Shown here: positions 1 through 7,584 of the stretch, in pieces
Layout: every line of letters begins with the position of its first letter
Numbering within the stretch: the stretch's first letter is position 1
Source of the DNA: Acidobacteriota bacterium
GTDB lineage: Bacteria > Acidobacteriota > Terriglobia > Bryobacterales > Bryobacteraceae
Assembly: GCA_016870915.1 (NCBI GenBank)
Contig: VFZY01000029.1
Span: 1-42,724, forward strand
Direction: 5' to 3'
DNA length: 42,724 nucleotides
The notes under the pieces: model-generated
What the model saw: the letters and a program-made list of their open reading frames with translations, nothing else
Databases searched by the model: none
Told to the model about the DNA's origin: nothing
Translations under genes and position numbers: made by a program

Positions 1-421
1 TCTGATTGGCTACACTCTGTCATAGGGGAAAGCCGCTCCTCTCTTCGCACAACTTTTACTAGAAAAATCAGTTATGCCAGAGAATGCGGCTTTCCGCTAC
101 ACTTCCCGTGAGAAAAACGGGTTAACGCCTTGAGGGCGGAGTCGATCGTCAGTAGCAACGAATGTGTCGTGGCAGTGGAGCGATGGGCCCATCCCGGGCA
201 GTGAATCGCCACTCCATCCAGATGTCCAGACGTGGCAGGGGAAGGGTCACCAGACTTGATCCCCCCAGGAAACAGGACGGTCCGGTCAGCGATGACCTGC
301 AAGACGGACTTCAGGCAACGCAGCGGGCGAAAGACGGGCGCCTTGGGCTTTCGGCTGAGGGGCTCCGGGGCTGAGCCGGCGTGGAACTCGGCTCTTGCCA
401 ACTTCGGCTTGAGGGCGGTAG
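1..421. other. Region without a recognised gene at the left edge
   Basis: No reading frame here resembles a family I know. The open frames on both strands are short, low in recognisable motifs and overlap one another. The only structure seen is a 10-bp inverted repeat near the left end (separate entry). The right end holds the probable promoter of the S9 peptidase gene. The stretch could be the decayed tail of a gene outside the window or a mobile-element remnant; neither can be shown. Confidence 0.4.
27..95. repeat. 10-bp perfect inverted repeat, 49-bp spacer
   Basis: GGAAAGCCGC at 27-36 is matched exactly by GCGGCTTTCC at 86-95. The spacer is far longer than in a usual hairpin terminator. 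It could be the terminal repeats of a decayed miniature element or chance. No target duplication is evident. Confidence 0.3.
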
Positions 422-427
422 TACACT
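422..427 (+). promoter_or_regulatory. Possible -10 box of the S9 peptidase gene
   Basis: TACACT lies eight bases before the ATG at 436. No clear -35 box at normal spacing was found. If used, the transcript would begin at or within a few bases of the start codon, which also fits the lack of a Shine-Dalgarno sequence. Confidence 0.35.
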
Positions 428-435
428 TACGAGCA

Positions 436-2784
436 ATGCGTACGCTGCTTGTGTTCACGGCCATGACAGCTCTTGGGGCCGATGGCTACTTGCGGGCCCC
501 GGAGAATGTCAGGCGGATTTTGGATGCTCCGTTGCCCCCAGTGGCGAGCGTCAGTCCAGGGAGGGGGCACTTGCTGCTGCTCGATCGCGAGCCGAGCCCT
601 TCGATTGCGGAGTTGGCCCGGCCGATGCTGCGGCTGGCGGGGCACCGGATCAACCCCCGCAATGACGGTCCGCATACCGAGACCTCGTATCGCGGGGCGA
701 CTCTGGTGGACCTGGGTTCGCTGGCCAGGAAGGCGATGGCGATACCGCCCGGCGGGAAGCTGACGCTTCCTGAATGGAATCCGGCGGGCGACCGTTTCGC
801 CGCCGGGGTGATTTTTGAGGATCGCATTGAGATGTGGGTTGGCGATGTGGCTGCGGGGGTCTTGCGCCGGGTGGACGGGGTCCGCGTGAATGCCGCGGCG
901 CTTGGGTCCAACTCGAAGTGGTTCGTTTGGGATGGAAGTGGCGGAGTCTATGTGCGCGCTGTGCCAGCGGGACGCGGCGCTGCGCCGCCGCCTCCTCAGA
1001 CGCCGGTGGGGCCGAACGTGCAAGAGTCGACGGGCAAGGCGGCCGATACGTGGACCTTCCAGGATCTACTGGGTTCGGCGCACGATGAGAGCCTGTTCGA
1101 CCATTACGCCACTGCGCAGCTGGTTCGGGTGGAGGCGGCCGGTGAAAAGTGGACCGCGGTGGGAAAACCCGGCATCCTGCAGGATATCCGGCCCGCGCCC
1201 GGCGGCGCGCATTTGCTGGTGACGAGGGTACGGCGGCCGTACTCGTGGCTGTATCCGGCTTCAGCTTTCCCGCTGGAGGTTGAGGTTTGGGATGCGAAGA
1301 CCGGCGCGGCTAAGACTGTGGCTTCCCTGCCCCTGGCCGACGCGGTTTCCATGGACGGCGTGCGCACCGGGATGCGGCCGGTGGGCTGGAAACCGGATGA
1401 GGCCGCGGCCCTGATTTTGGTGGAAGCCATGGATGGCGGCAACCCGAAGGAGTTGGTGCCGCATCGCGACCGGCTGGTGGTTGTGCGAGCTCCATTCACC
1501 GAACCAACCCAGTTGGGGCTGGTGGAGAACCGGTTCACGACGGCCCGTTTCCTGCGCGGCGGCCGTGTCCTGGTAACGGAGTCAAACCGTGAAACCCGCT
1601 GGGTTCGCACGATGATGGCGGGCGAGTCCGCGAAGGTGATTGAGGACCGGAGCAGCCGCGACCGGTACAAGAATCCCGGCGATCCCGTGACGGAAACGCT
1701 CCTGAACGCCCAGACCGTGGTGATGGAACACGAGGGCGTGGTCTACTACCGCGGCGACGGCGCCAGCCCGAATGGCGACCGCCCGTTCCTCGACAGCCTG
1801 GACCTGGCGACGATGCGGCGCACACGCCTGTTCACCAGTGATGCCGGCGCTTATGAACATGTGGTGGCGGTGCTTTCGCGGGACGGCCGGCGGCTGCTGA
1901 CACAGCGCGAATCGGCCACCGAACCCCCGAACTACTTTGTTCTTGACGGTGGGAGGCGCACCAAGGTGAGCGATTACCGTGACCCTGCCCCGGAATTGCG
2001 TGGCGTGACCAAGCGGCTGATCACTTACAAGAGGAACGATGGCGTGCCCCTTTCGATGACCCTGTACCTGCCCCCAGGCCACAAGGAGGGGACGCGCCTT
2101 CCCGCCGTGCTATACGCCTATCCGCTGGAGTTCAACGACGCCGCCACGGCGGGCCAGGTGACCACCACCGCGAACCGCTTCACGACGCCCAACGGCGCCT
2201 CGCACCTTTATCTGCTGCTGGCCGGGTTTGCGATTCTGGATGGCGCTTCGCTGCCGGTGGTGGGGAATTTGAAGACGGCGAACGATACGTACATCGATCA
2301 GATTGTTGCGGGCGCGAAGGCGGCCATTGATGCGGCGGCCGCTACAGGCGCGGTGGACCCGGCCCGCGTGGGCGCGACCGGCCACAGTTACGGCGGCTTC
2401 ATGACGGCCAATCTGCTGGCGCATTCCGATCTTTTCAAGGCGGGCGTGGCGCGCAGTGGGGCGTACAACCGCACCCTTACGCCGTTCGGGTTCCAGGGCG
2501 AGAGGCGCACGTTCTGGCAGGCTCAGGATATCTACCTGAAGATGTCACCGTTTGTGCACGCGCAGAAGATCAATGAACCGGTGCTGTTGATCCACGGGAT
2601 GGCGGACAATAACCCGGGAACGTTCCCCGTCCAATCGGAGCGGTTGTATCAGGCGATTCGGGGGAATGGGGGCCGGGCGAAGCTGGTGATGCTGCCGCAT
2701 GAATCCCATGGGTACGCGGCACGGGAATCGATTGAGCACGTGATCGCTGAGACCACGGCGTGGTTTGAGAAGTACCTGAAGTGA
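436..2784 (+). CDS. Secreted S9 serine peptidase, glutamyl endopeptidase-like (S9D)
   Basis: A 782-residue alpha/beta-hydrolase peptidase with an N-terminal beta-propeller. The start at 436 is chosen because it begins a plausible leader (MRTLLVFTAMTALGADG); the frame is open to 232, but the residues added there are not leader-like. Seen: the nucleophile elbow GHSYGGFM, an Asp in HGMADNNPG and a catalytic His in PHESHGYAARES near the C-terminus. The phrases DLL..HDESLFDHYATAQLV and YAYPLEF recall chloroplast glutamyl endopeptidases of the S9 family, so cleavage after Glu is possible but unproven. It probably acts in the periplasm or outside the cell on peptides. It stands alone: the next region downstream is a gene scar. 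A general prolyl-oligopeptidase-family enzyme is the safe reading. Confidence 0.9.
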   Translation: MRTLLVFTAMTALGADGYLRAPENVRRILDAPLPPVASVSPGRGHLLLLDREPSPSIAELARPMLRLAGHRINPRNDGPHTETSYRGATLVDLGSLARKAMAIPPGGKLTLPEWNPAGDRFAAGVIFEDRIEMWVGDVAAGVLRRVDGVRVNAAALGSNSKWFVWDGSGGVYVRAVPAGRGAAPPPPQTPVGPNVQESTGKAADTWTFQDLLGSAHDESLFDHYATAQLVRVEAAGEKWTAVGKPGILQDIRPAPGGAHLLVTRVRRPYSWLYPASAFPLEVEVWDAKTGAAKTVASLPLADAVSMDGVRTGMRPVGWKPDEAAALILVEAMDGGNPKELVPHRDRLVVVRAPFTEPTQLGLVENRFTTARFLRGGRVLVTESNRETRWVRTMMAGESAKVIEDRSSRDRYKNPGDPVTETLLNAQTVVMEHEGVVYYRGDGASPNGDRPFLDSLDLATMRRTRLFTSDAGAYEHVVAVLSRDGRRLLTQRESATEPPNYFVLDGGRRTKVSDYRDPAPELRGVTKRLITYKRNDGVPLSMTLYLPPGHKEGTRLPAVLYAYPLEFNDAATAGQVTTTANRFTTPNGASHLYLLLAGFAILDGASLPVVGNLKTANDTYIDQIVAGAKAAIDAAAATGAVDPARVGATGHSYGGFMTANLLAHSDLFKAGVARSGAYNRTLTPFGFQGERRTFWQAQDIYLKMSPFVHAQKINEPVLLIHGMADNNPGTFPVQSERLYQAIRGNGGRAKLVMLPHESHGYAARESIEHVIAETTAWFEKYLK

Positions 2785-2827
2785 TCGCACGGGGTGCGCC
2801 GGGGGTGAGCGGGACAGAATCGTGAGT

Positions 2828-3283
2828 TCATGACTCCCGAGGAATGGAAGGAAGTTCAGCGATACCCGCGCGGACTACCTTGACTCGACTTGTGGCGGCC
2901 GTCCCGGTCTGCGCGAAGAGGTGCATGGGGATGCCTGCGGCGGGGGCGATGGCCCGACCGTTGCCGGCCTGTCGTGAGGCGGGCAACCGATAGCCGGGTA
3001 TCCACTCTGCTAACGCATTGATCTGTTTTTCCGGCAACGGTGGCTTCCCCATCGGCATTTGGGGCGCCAACTCGCCACGCAGGGCGCGGATCAGAACACT
3101 CTTCTCAGGATGTCCCGGAACAATGGAAGCTCCATGCCGCGCGCCTCCGGCCAGCAGATCGTCAACGGAAGTGACGGCAAGACCGCTCGTTCGTGTGCCT
3201 GCATCGTGACAGGGTAGGCAAGATGCGGCGAGCATGGGCCGGATTTGGTCCTCAAAGACGGCCGGGGCCAGCATCGTACCCAT
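2828..3283 (-). pseudogene. Truncated c-type cytochrome domain of a DUF1549/DUF1553-type protein
   Basis: Residues 5-97 of this frame form a cytochrome domain of the planctomycete type: FEDQIRPMLAASCLPCHD with one CxxCH haem motif, then GHPEKSVLIRAL, a PPLP phrase and LAEWI. In complete proteins this follows a signal peptide and precedes long DUF1549 and DUF1553 domains. Here no signal peptide is present (an in-frame stop lies just upstream) and homology ends near 2995. The last 54 codons read through unrelated DNA that contains the kinase fragment on the other strand. It is best taken as a gene remnant cut at both ends, though the frame itself is intact. Confidence 0.6.
2830..2977 (+). pseudogene. 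Fragment of a serine/threonine protein kinase N-terminus
   Basis: An ATG at 2830 begins MTPEEWKEVQ, the usual opening of large acidobacterial Ser/Thr kinases. The frame then closes, but a shift after codon 10 gives DTRADYLDSTCGGRPGLREEV, the usual continuation (a helix ending in a CGGDPxLRxEVE-like phrase), before a stop at 2975. About a dozen residues expected between the two parts are missing, so a deletion with a frameshift is likely. No kinase catalytic domain follows. The match rests on my memory of these N-termini. The fragment abuts a cytochrome fragment on the other strand. Confidence 0.5.
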
Positions 3284-3371
3284 ATTGCATCAGACGCATT
3301 TTTGCGGTGTCAAATGAGGATGAAGTTGATTGCCGTTTGCCTCATGCTAGGTAGCCCTTGCCGTTTCTGCA

Positions 3372-4469
3372 TCATTGCCACAGATCGAGCACCAGCTTGC
3401 GCACCTCCTGCTGGAACTTTCCCACCGAGGGGCTCTGGATCAGAAGTGCAACGGCCAGGTCACGTTCCGGGTGGAACCATAGATCCGTACCATAGGCGCC
3501 CCCATGAGCGATGATGCCATCGGGCAGCAGGTTCCAGCCGAGGCCGTAGCTTTGCTTGAGATCCCCCGTCTGCTTCGTTCTCATGGCGCGGACCGCTTGT
3601 TCGGACAGCACTCGCTTGCCTTTTTCAAGGTGAAAACGCAGGAAGCGCAGGCAGTCGTCGCCGGTGGAATAGAGCCCACCGGCCACCAGCACGAAACCGG
3701 CTGGCCGGGGTCCACGGCGGCTAAGGCCGTCGGTGAGCGTGGGCACACGGACCAGTTCACCGTTCCGTGAGGAGTACATCGCCGCCACGCGAGCCGACAG
3801 ATCGGCGCTGCTGTGGAACATCGTGTCGTGCAGGCCCAGCGGCTCAAGCAGCACCTTCTTCATATAGGCGTCGAAGCTCTGGCCGGTGATCTTCTCCACG
3901 ATGCCGCCGGCCACTTCGAAGGATGCGCCGCCGTAGGAGTACTGGGTTCCAGGGGCGTAGGCGAGGGGTTGCGCCAGAATGCCCGCCACGGATTGCTGGA
4001 TTGAGAGATCCATGGTGCGGATCCACTTGACGGCCTCCGGCGGCGCGTTGTTTCCGAAGATGCCGGAGGTGTGTGAAAGAAGCTGCCGCACGGTGGAGGA
4101 ACCTGTGAAAGCAGGGTAGAACTTCGACACACGATCATCGAGCGACAGCTTGCCGGTGTCGACGAGCGTCATCACAGTGGTGGCGGAAAAGGGCTTGGTG
4201 GAGGACGCCATCATGAACATGTGAGACACCGTCATCTTTTGCCGCGCCTCGACATCGGCGTCGCCGAAGGCTTCGCGGAAGACGACGCGATCGCCCTTTT
4301 GGACCATCAGGACCACGCCGGCGATTCGCTTTTCCGCCACGGACCGCTCGAGAAACGCCCGCAGCGGGAGCGTTTCCCGGGACGGCGGCCCGGCGGATTT
4401 CTCCACGAAAACGCGCAGCGGGGTTAGTTCCTGCGCCAGCAGGGGAACCAACAACAACCAGGCGATCAT
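3372..4469 (-). CDS. Serine beta-lactamase-like hydrolase (class C / esterase family)
   Basis: A 365-residue protein with a short leader ending near LLAQ. It has the Ser-x-x-Lys nucleophile motif SSTK at residues 89-92 and a late HGG (IIAHGGAYGTD) in the place of the third KTG-like motif. The second motif, normally Tyr-x-Asn, reads YSY at 177-179; the third position is thus changed. The family includes esterases, D-aminopeptidases and penicillin-binding-like enzymes, and the substrate cannot be told. It is probably periplasmic. An AAGGAG ribosome site lies about 7 bases before the ATG, and TAAGAT (complement of 4483-4488) is a possible -10 box. It is a single gene with no operon partner. Confidence 0.88.
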   Translation of the reverse strand: MIAWLLLVPLLAQELTPLRVFVEKSAGPPSRETLPLRAFLERSVAEKRIAGVVLMVQKGDRVVFREAFGDADVEARQKMTVSHMFMMASSTKPFSATTVMTLVDTGKLSLDDRVSKFYPAFTGSSTVRQLLSHTSGIFGNNAPPEAVKWIRTMDLSIQQSVAGILAQPLAYAPGTQYSYGGASFEVAGGIVEKITGQSFDAYMKKVLLEPLGLHDTMFHSSADLSARVAAMYSSRNGELVRVPTLTDGLSRRGPRPAGFVLVAGGLYSTGDDCLRFLRFHLEKGKRVLSEQAVRAMRTKQTGDLKQSYGLGWNLLPDGIIAHGGAYGTDLWFHPERDLAVALLIQSPSVGKFQQEVRKLVLDLWQ

Positions 4470-4564
4470 GCGAGGACTCCTTATCTTATCCCGCCGGGCT
4501 CAACGCGGATGATCCGGACGGATCGTTCACCGTGAAGTGTATCAGGGCGCGGCATACACGCCGG

Positions 4565-4620
4565 CGCCGCTTCGTGCACGCCGCTTCGTGCACGCCGCTT
4601 CGTACACGGCGCTTCGTACA
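4565..4620 (+). repeat. Four tandem 14-bp repeats upstream of the DsbA-like gene
   Basis: The unit CGCCGCTTCGTGCA occurs at 4565-4578 and 4579-4592, then as CGCCGCTTCGTACA at 4593-4606 and CGGCGCTTCGTACA at 4607-4620. The last unit runs into TACAAT (4617-4622), a possible -10 box for the gene starting at 4634. The array fills the place where upstream promoter elements would lie. It may be a slippage-prone minisatellite or a set of repeated protein-binding sites. Confidence 0.85.
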
Positions 4621-4622
4621 AT
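4617..4622 (+). promoter_or_regulatory. Possible -10 box (TACAAT) of the thioredoxin/SDR pair
   Basis: TACAAT sits 11 bases before the ATG at 4634 and is formed partly by the end of the fourth tandem repeat. The expected transcript would have a leader of only a few bases. No convincing -35 box is seen because that region is repeat. Confidence 0.4.
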
Positions 4623-4633
4623 GGAATCACCCC

Positions 4634-5230
4634 ATGAAGCTGACCCGAATCAGCCCCCTGGCGGGCCTTGCGTTGATCATGCTTACCTCAGAACCACTCA
4701 CCGCCCAGGCGCCGCTTGTCGAGGGCAATCCATCGGCCGCGGTTCGCGTGCTGATCTTTGAAGATTTGCAGTGCTCGGACTGCGCCAACTTTCGAGTGAT
4801 GCTGGATAAGCATTTGCTGCCGCGTTTCAAGGACCGGGTGGCGTTTGAGCATCGCGATTTCCCGCTCGCCAAGCATGACTGGGCCCGGCAGGCGGCCATT
4901 GTAGCGCGGCACTTCGAGCAGGAGAGCGCGGAAACGGCGGTGGCGTGGCGCCGGTATATTCTGGCGAACCTCAAGGACACCACCGCGGCGGGATTCGCCG
5001 CCCGGGTTCGTTCCTTCGCCATTGCCCACAAGCAGGCGGCTGGACCGGCGCTTGCGGCGTTGAAGGATAGCGCCCTGGGTGCGCGGGTGCAACGCGACTT
5101 TGACGACGGCGTGGCGCGCGGTGTGGCTCGCACGCCCACCGTGTTTGTCGACGGGAACCCGTTTGTCGAGACGTTCACGTTGGACGAGATCTCGAAAGCC
5201 ATCGAAACGGCTCTGCAGGCGGCGCGCTGA
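4634..5230 (+). CDS. Secreted DsbA-like thioredoxin-fold protein
   Basis: 198 residues from the ATG at 4634, chosen because it opens a typical signal peptide (MKLTRISPLAGLALIML...TAQA). After the leader comes a thioredoxin fold of the DsbA/DSBA_4 kind: a strand IFEDLQ followed by the redox pair CSDC at residues 47-50, then the HRDFPL segment, a helical insert and a late cis-Pro segment (ARTPTVFVDG). It probably makes or isomerises disulfides in periplasmic proteins. The frame is open further upstream through the tandem repeats, but that translation is low-complexity and not leader-like. It is followed five bases later by an SDR gene, so the two are probably co-transcribed, although their functions have no obvious link. 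Confidence 0.88.
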   Translation: MKLTRISPLAGLALIMLTSEPLTAQAPLVEGNPSAAVRVLIFEDLQCSDCANFRVMLDKHLLPRFKDRVAFEHRDFPLAKHDWARQAAIVARHFEQESAETAVAWRRYILANLKDTTAAGFAARVRSFAIAHKQAAGPALAALKDSALGARVQRDFDDGVARGVARTPTVFVDGNPFVETFTLDEISKAIETALQAAR

Positions 5231-5235
5231 ACGGC

Positions 5236-5973
5236 ATGTCAAGACCCGTCGCCATCATCACCGGCGCCAGCCGAGGCATCGGCCGCGCGATCGCCGAAGA
5301 ACTCGCCGCCACGCATCAGGTGCTTGCCACGTACAAGGGACGCCGCGACATGGCGGAATCGCTGCGGGAGGCGACCGGAGCCGCCATTCTTCAGAGTGAC
5401 ATCGCTTCAGCCGCCGACCGGGCGGCACTGATCGAGTTTGCCACCGCCACCTACGGGCGGATCGACCTGCTGGTGAACAACGCCGGGGTCACGCAGCGGG
5501 TTCGCGCCGATGTACTGGAAGCTGGCGAGGAGAGTTTTGACGAGATCCTGGCCACGAACCTCAAGGGTCCGCACTTTCTGACGCAGGCCGCGGGGAATGT
5601 GATGCTGCGGCAGGGCTCGGGCCGTATCGTCTATATCACCTCCGTTTCAGCCTATGCCGCATCGGTGAACCGCGCTGAGTATTGCATTTCCAAGGCCGGC
5701 CTGTCGATGAGTGCACTGCTATTCGCCCAGCGCCTGGCACCGCATGGGATCCCGGTGTTTGAGATACGCCCCGGCGTCATCCGCACCGACATGATCACCA
5801 CGGTGGAAAAGCTCTACGAGGAACGCATTGCCGGGGGGCTTGTTCCTCAACGCCGCATGGGTGAGGGCACCGATGTGGCGCGCGCGGTGCGGGCCATTGC
5901 CGATGGACTTCTGGACTACGCCGCCGGGCAGGTCTTGAACGTAGATGGCGGCTTCCACATGAGGGGCCTGTGA
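5236..5973 (+). CDS. Short-chain dehydrogenase/reductase, 3-oxoacyl-ACP-reductase-like
   Basis: A 245-residue classical SDR. The nucleotide-binding motif TGASRGIG is at residues 9-16, NNAG at 81-84, the catalytic Ser is near 136-138 and the Tyr-Lys pair is YCISK (149-153). Motifs IRPGVIRTDM and a C-terminal VDGGFHM complete the fold. It reduces a carbonyl or oxidises an alcohol with NAD(P); the substrate is not predictable and FabG-like naming is only by resemblance. The gene starts five bases after the thioredoxin gene. The whole length and all motifs look intact. Confidence 0.9.
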   Translation: MSRPVAIITGASRGIGRAIAEELAATHQVLATYKGRRDMAESLREATGAAILQSDIASAADRAALIEFATATYGRIDLLVNNAGVTQRVRADVLEAGEESFDEILATNLKGPHFLTQAAGNVMLRQGSGRIVYITSVSAYAASVNRAEYCISKAGLSMSALLFAQRLAPHGIPVFEIRPGVIRTDMITTVEKLYEERIAGGLVPQRRMGEGTDVARAVRAIADGLLDYAAGQVLNVDGGFHMRGL

Positions 5974-5980
5974 GATCGGA

Positions 5981-5986
5981 TATGAT
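5981..5986 (+). promoter_or_regulatory. Possible -10 box (TATGAT) upstream of the beta-propeller gene
   Basis: TATGAT lies about 37 bases before the GTG at 6024, leaving a leader of roughly 30 bases. It overlaps no coding sequence. A -35 box is not clear. Confidence 0.35.
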
Positions 5987-6023
5987 GAGGAACTGACCCC
6001 GTAAACTGCATCCGAGGTATCAC

Positions 6024-7580
6024 GTGTCACGAAATTTTCCACCCGCCATTCTGGCCGCTTTCTCGCTGGGCGCCCCGGCGCTTGCCCAACGCGGCGGCAA
6101 TGACTGGATGACCTCCGCTTTTGACGCCCAGCGCTCCTCCTGGGTCCGCACGGATACCAAGATTTACCGCGAGAACATGGCAAAGCCAGGCTTCGAGTTT
6201 CTCTGGAAGCACAAGGTGGAGACCGCGCCGCGAGCCGGTACCGGAGTGACTCAGCCCGCGCTGCTCGATTTCTACATTGGATACAAGGGGTTCCGCGCAC
6301 TCGGCTTCTACGGCGGCACCTCAGGCAAGCTGGTCGCTTTGGATATCGATCTGGCGCGGGTGGAGTGGGAGAAAACGCTTTCACCCGCCCCATCCACACC
6401 CGCCACGGCGGCTTGCCCCGGCGGCCTCACGTCGGGCGTTGCCCGGCCCACCAGCACGGACTATCCGAACGTTCCCACGACGTTCGGTTTCGGCCGCGGC
6501 AATCCGGCGAAGAGCGGCGTTGGAGCACCGGATGAAGGCGCCGTGACGCTGCGCCAGACCCCGGCGCCGCCCTTCCGCCCGACACCTCCCGCAAAGCCCG
6601 GCGCCGCCGCGGCGGCGGCGTTCAATCCGTTCGCGCCGCGCGTTTCCTGGGTGCTGGCCGTGGGCGGCGATGGCAAGCTTCACTCCATGTGGGTATCGAA
6701 CGGCAACACGCCGGACCCGGCGGTTCCGTTCGTTCCGGCGGGCGCGCACGCGGTTGGGCTGGTCTCCTATGGCGGTGTCAGCTATGTTTCCACCATCAAC
6801 GGGTGCGGCGGTGCGCCGGATGGCGTGTGGGCGCTCGATATGGCGACGAAGAAGGTGGTGAACTGGAAGTCCGCCAAACCCATTGCGGGTTCGGCGGGCC
6901 ATGCGGCCGGTCCGGACGGCACGGTTTATGCCGCCGCCGGGAGCGAGCTTACCGCGCTGGCCGCCAAGACGCTGGAACCGCTTGCCACCTTCAAGACCGG
7001 TGGCGCCGAGTTCAACTCTTCCCCGGTGGTTTTCGATTACAAGGGCAAGAATCTGATTGCCGCCGCCACGACCGACGGGCGCCTGCTGCTGCTTGATTCG
7101 GCGGCGCTGGGCGGAGCGGCTCTCGATCAGAGCGCCGTCTTTTCGTCGGGCGGCCACCGGGTGGGCACCATCACCAGTTGGCAGGATCCGCAGGGTACGC
7201 GGTGGGTGCTGGCATCCGCAGGCGGCAGCGCGGCTGCCTCAGCCGGTTTTCCCGCTTCGAACGGCAGCGTCACCAATGGTGCCATTGCCGCGTGGCGCGT
7301 TGTTGACAAGAACGGCGTGCCGTCGCTCGAGCCGGCTTGGACCTCACGCGATCTCGCCGCGCCGCTTGCTCCCGTAGTGATTGGTGGCGTGGTGTTCGCC
7401 GCCTCCTCGCGTCCGGCCGTGTTGTACGCCTTCGATTCCGCCACCGGGAAGGAGTTCTGGAACTCCGGCAAAACCATCGTGGGCAATGCGACGGGCGGCC
7501 TGGCCGCGGGCGGCAACCGCGTGTACGTGGCCACGCAGGACGGCACGCAGTGGGTCTTCGGCTTTCCCATTGAGCACTAG
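6024..7580 (+). CDS. Secreted PQQ-like beta-propeller protein
   Basis: 518 residues. The start is the GTG at 6024, preceded by GAGG about eight bases upstream and opening a leader (MSRNFPPAILAAFSLGAPALAQ). The rest is built of short repeats typical of quinoprotein or BamB-like propellers: VWALDMATKKVVNWKS, GTVYAAAGSELTAL, KEFWNSGKTI, NRVYVATQDGTQWVF. A Pro/Ala-rich, poorly ordered stretch lies around residues 170-205. No PQQ-dehydrogenase catalytic domain and no CxxCH haem motif are visible, so a structural or binding role outside the cytoplasm is as likely as a redox one. It is four bases ahead of the ceramidase-like gene, which suggests co-transcription. Confidence 0.82.
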   Translation: MSRNFPPAILAAFSLGAPALAQRGGNDWMTSAFDAQRSSWVRTDTKIYRENMAKPGFEFLWKHKVETAPRAGTGVTQPALLDFYIGYKGFRALGFYGGTSGKLVALDIDLARVEWEKTLSPAPSTPATAACPGGLTSGVARPTSTDYPNVPTTFGFGRGNPAKSGVGAPDEGAVTLRQTPAPPFRPTPPAKPGAAAAAAFNPFAPRVSWVLAVGGDGKLHSMWVSNGNTPDPAVPFVPAGAHAVGLVSYGGVSYVSTINGCGGAPDGVWALDMATKKVVNWKSAKPIAGSAGHAAGPDGTVYAAAGSELTALAAKTLEPLATFKTGGAEFNSSPVVFDYKGKNLIAAATTDGRLLLLDSAALGGAALDQSAVFSSGGHRVGTITSWQDPQGTRWVLASAGGSAAASAGFPASNGSVTNGAIAAWRVVDKNGVPSLEPAWTSRDLAAPLAPVVIGGVVFAASSRPAVLYAFDSATGKEFWNSGKTIVGNATGGLAAGGNRVYVATQDGTQWVFGFPIEH

Positions 7581-7584
7581 CGCC

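Noticed and set aside
3323-3514. A plus-strand frame with a signal-peptide-like start (MKLIAVCLMLG)
   Set aside because: It runs into the end of the beta-lactamase-like gene on the other strand and has no recognisable mature domain. It may be a remnant leader, but it is too short to support.
4565-4620. Tandem repeats as a CRISPR array
   Set aside because: Units are directly adjacent with no spacers and only 14 bases long; no cas genes nearby.
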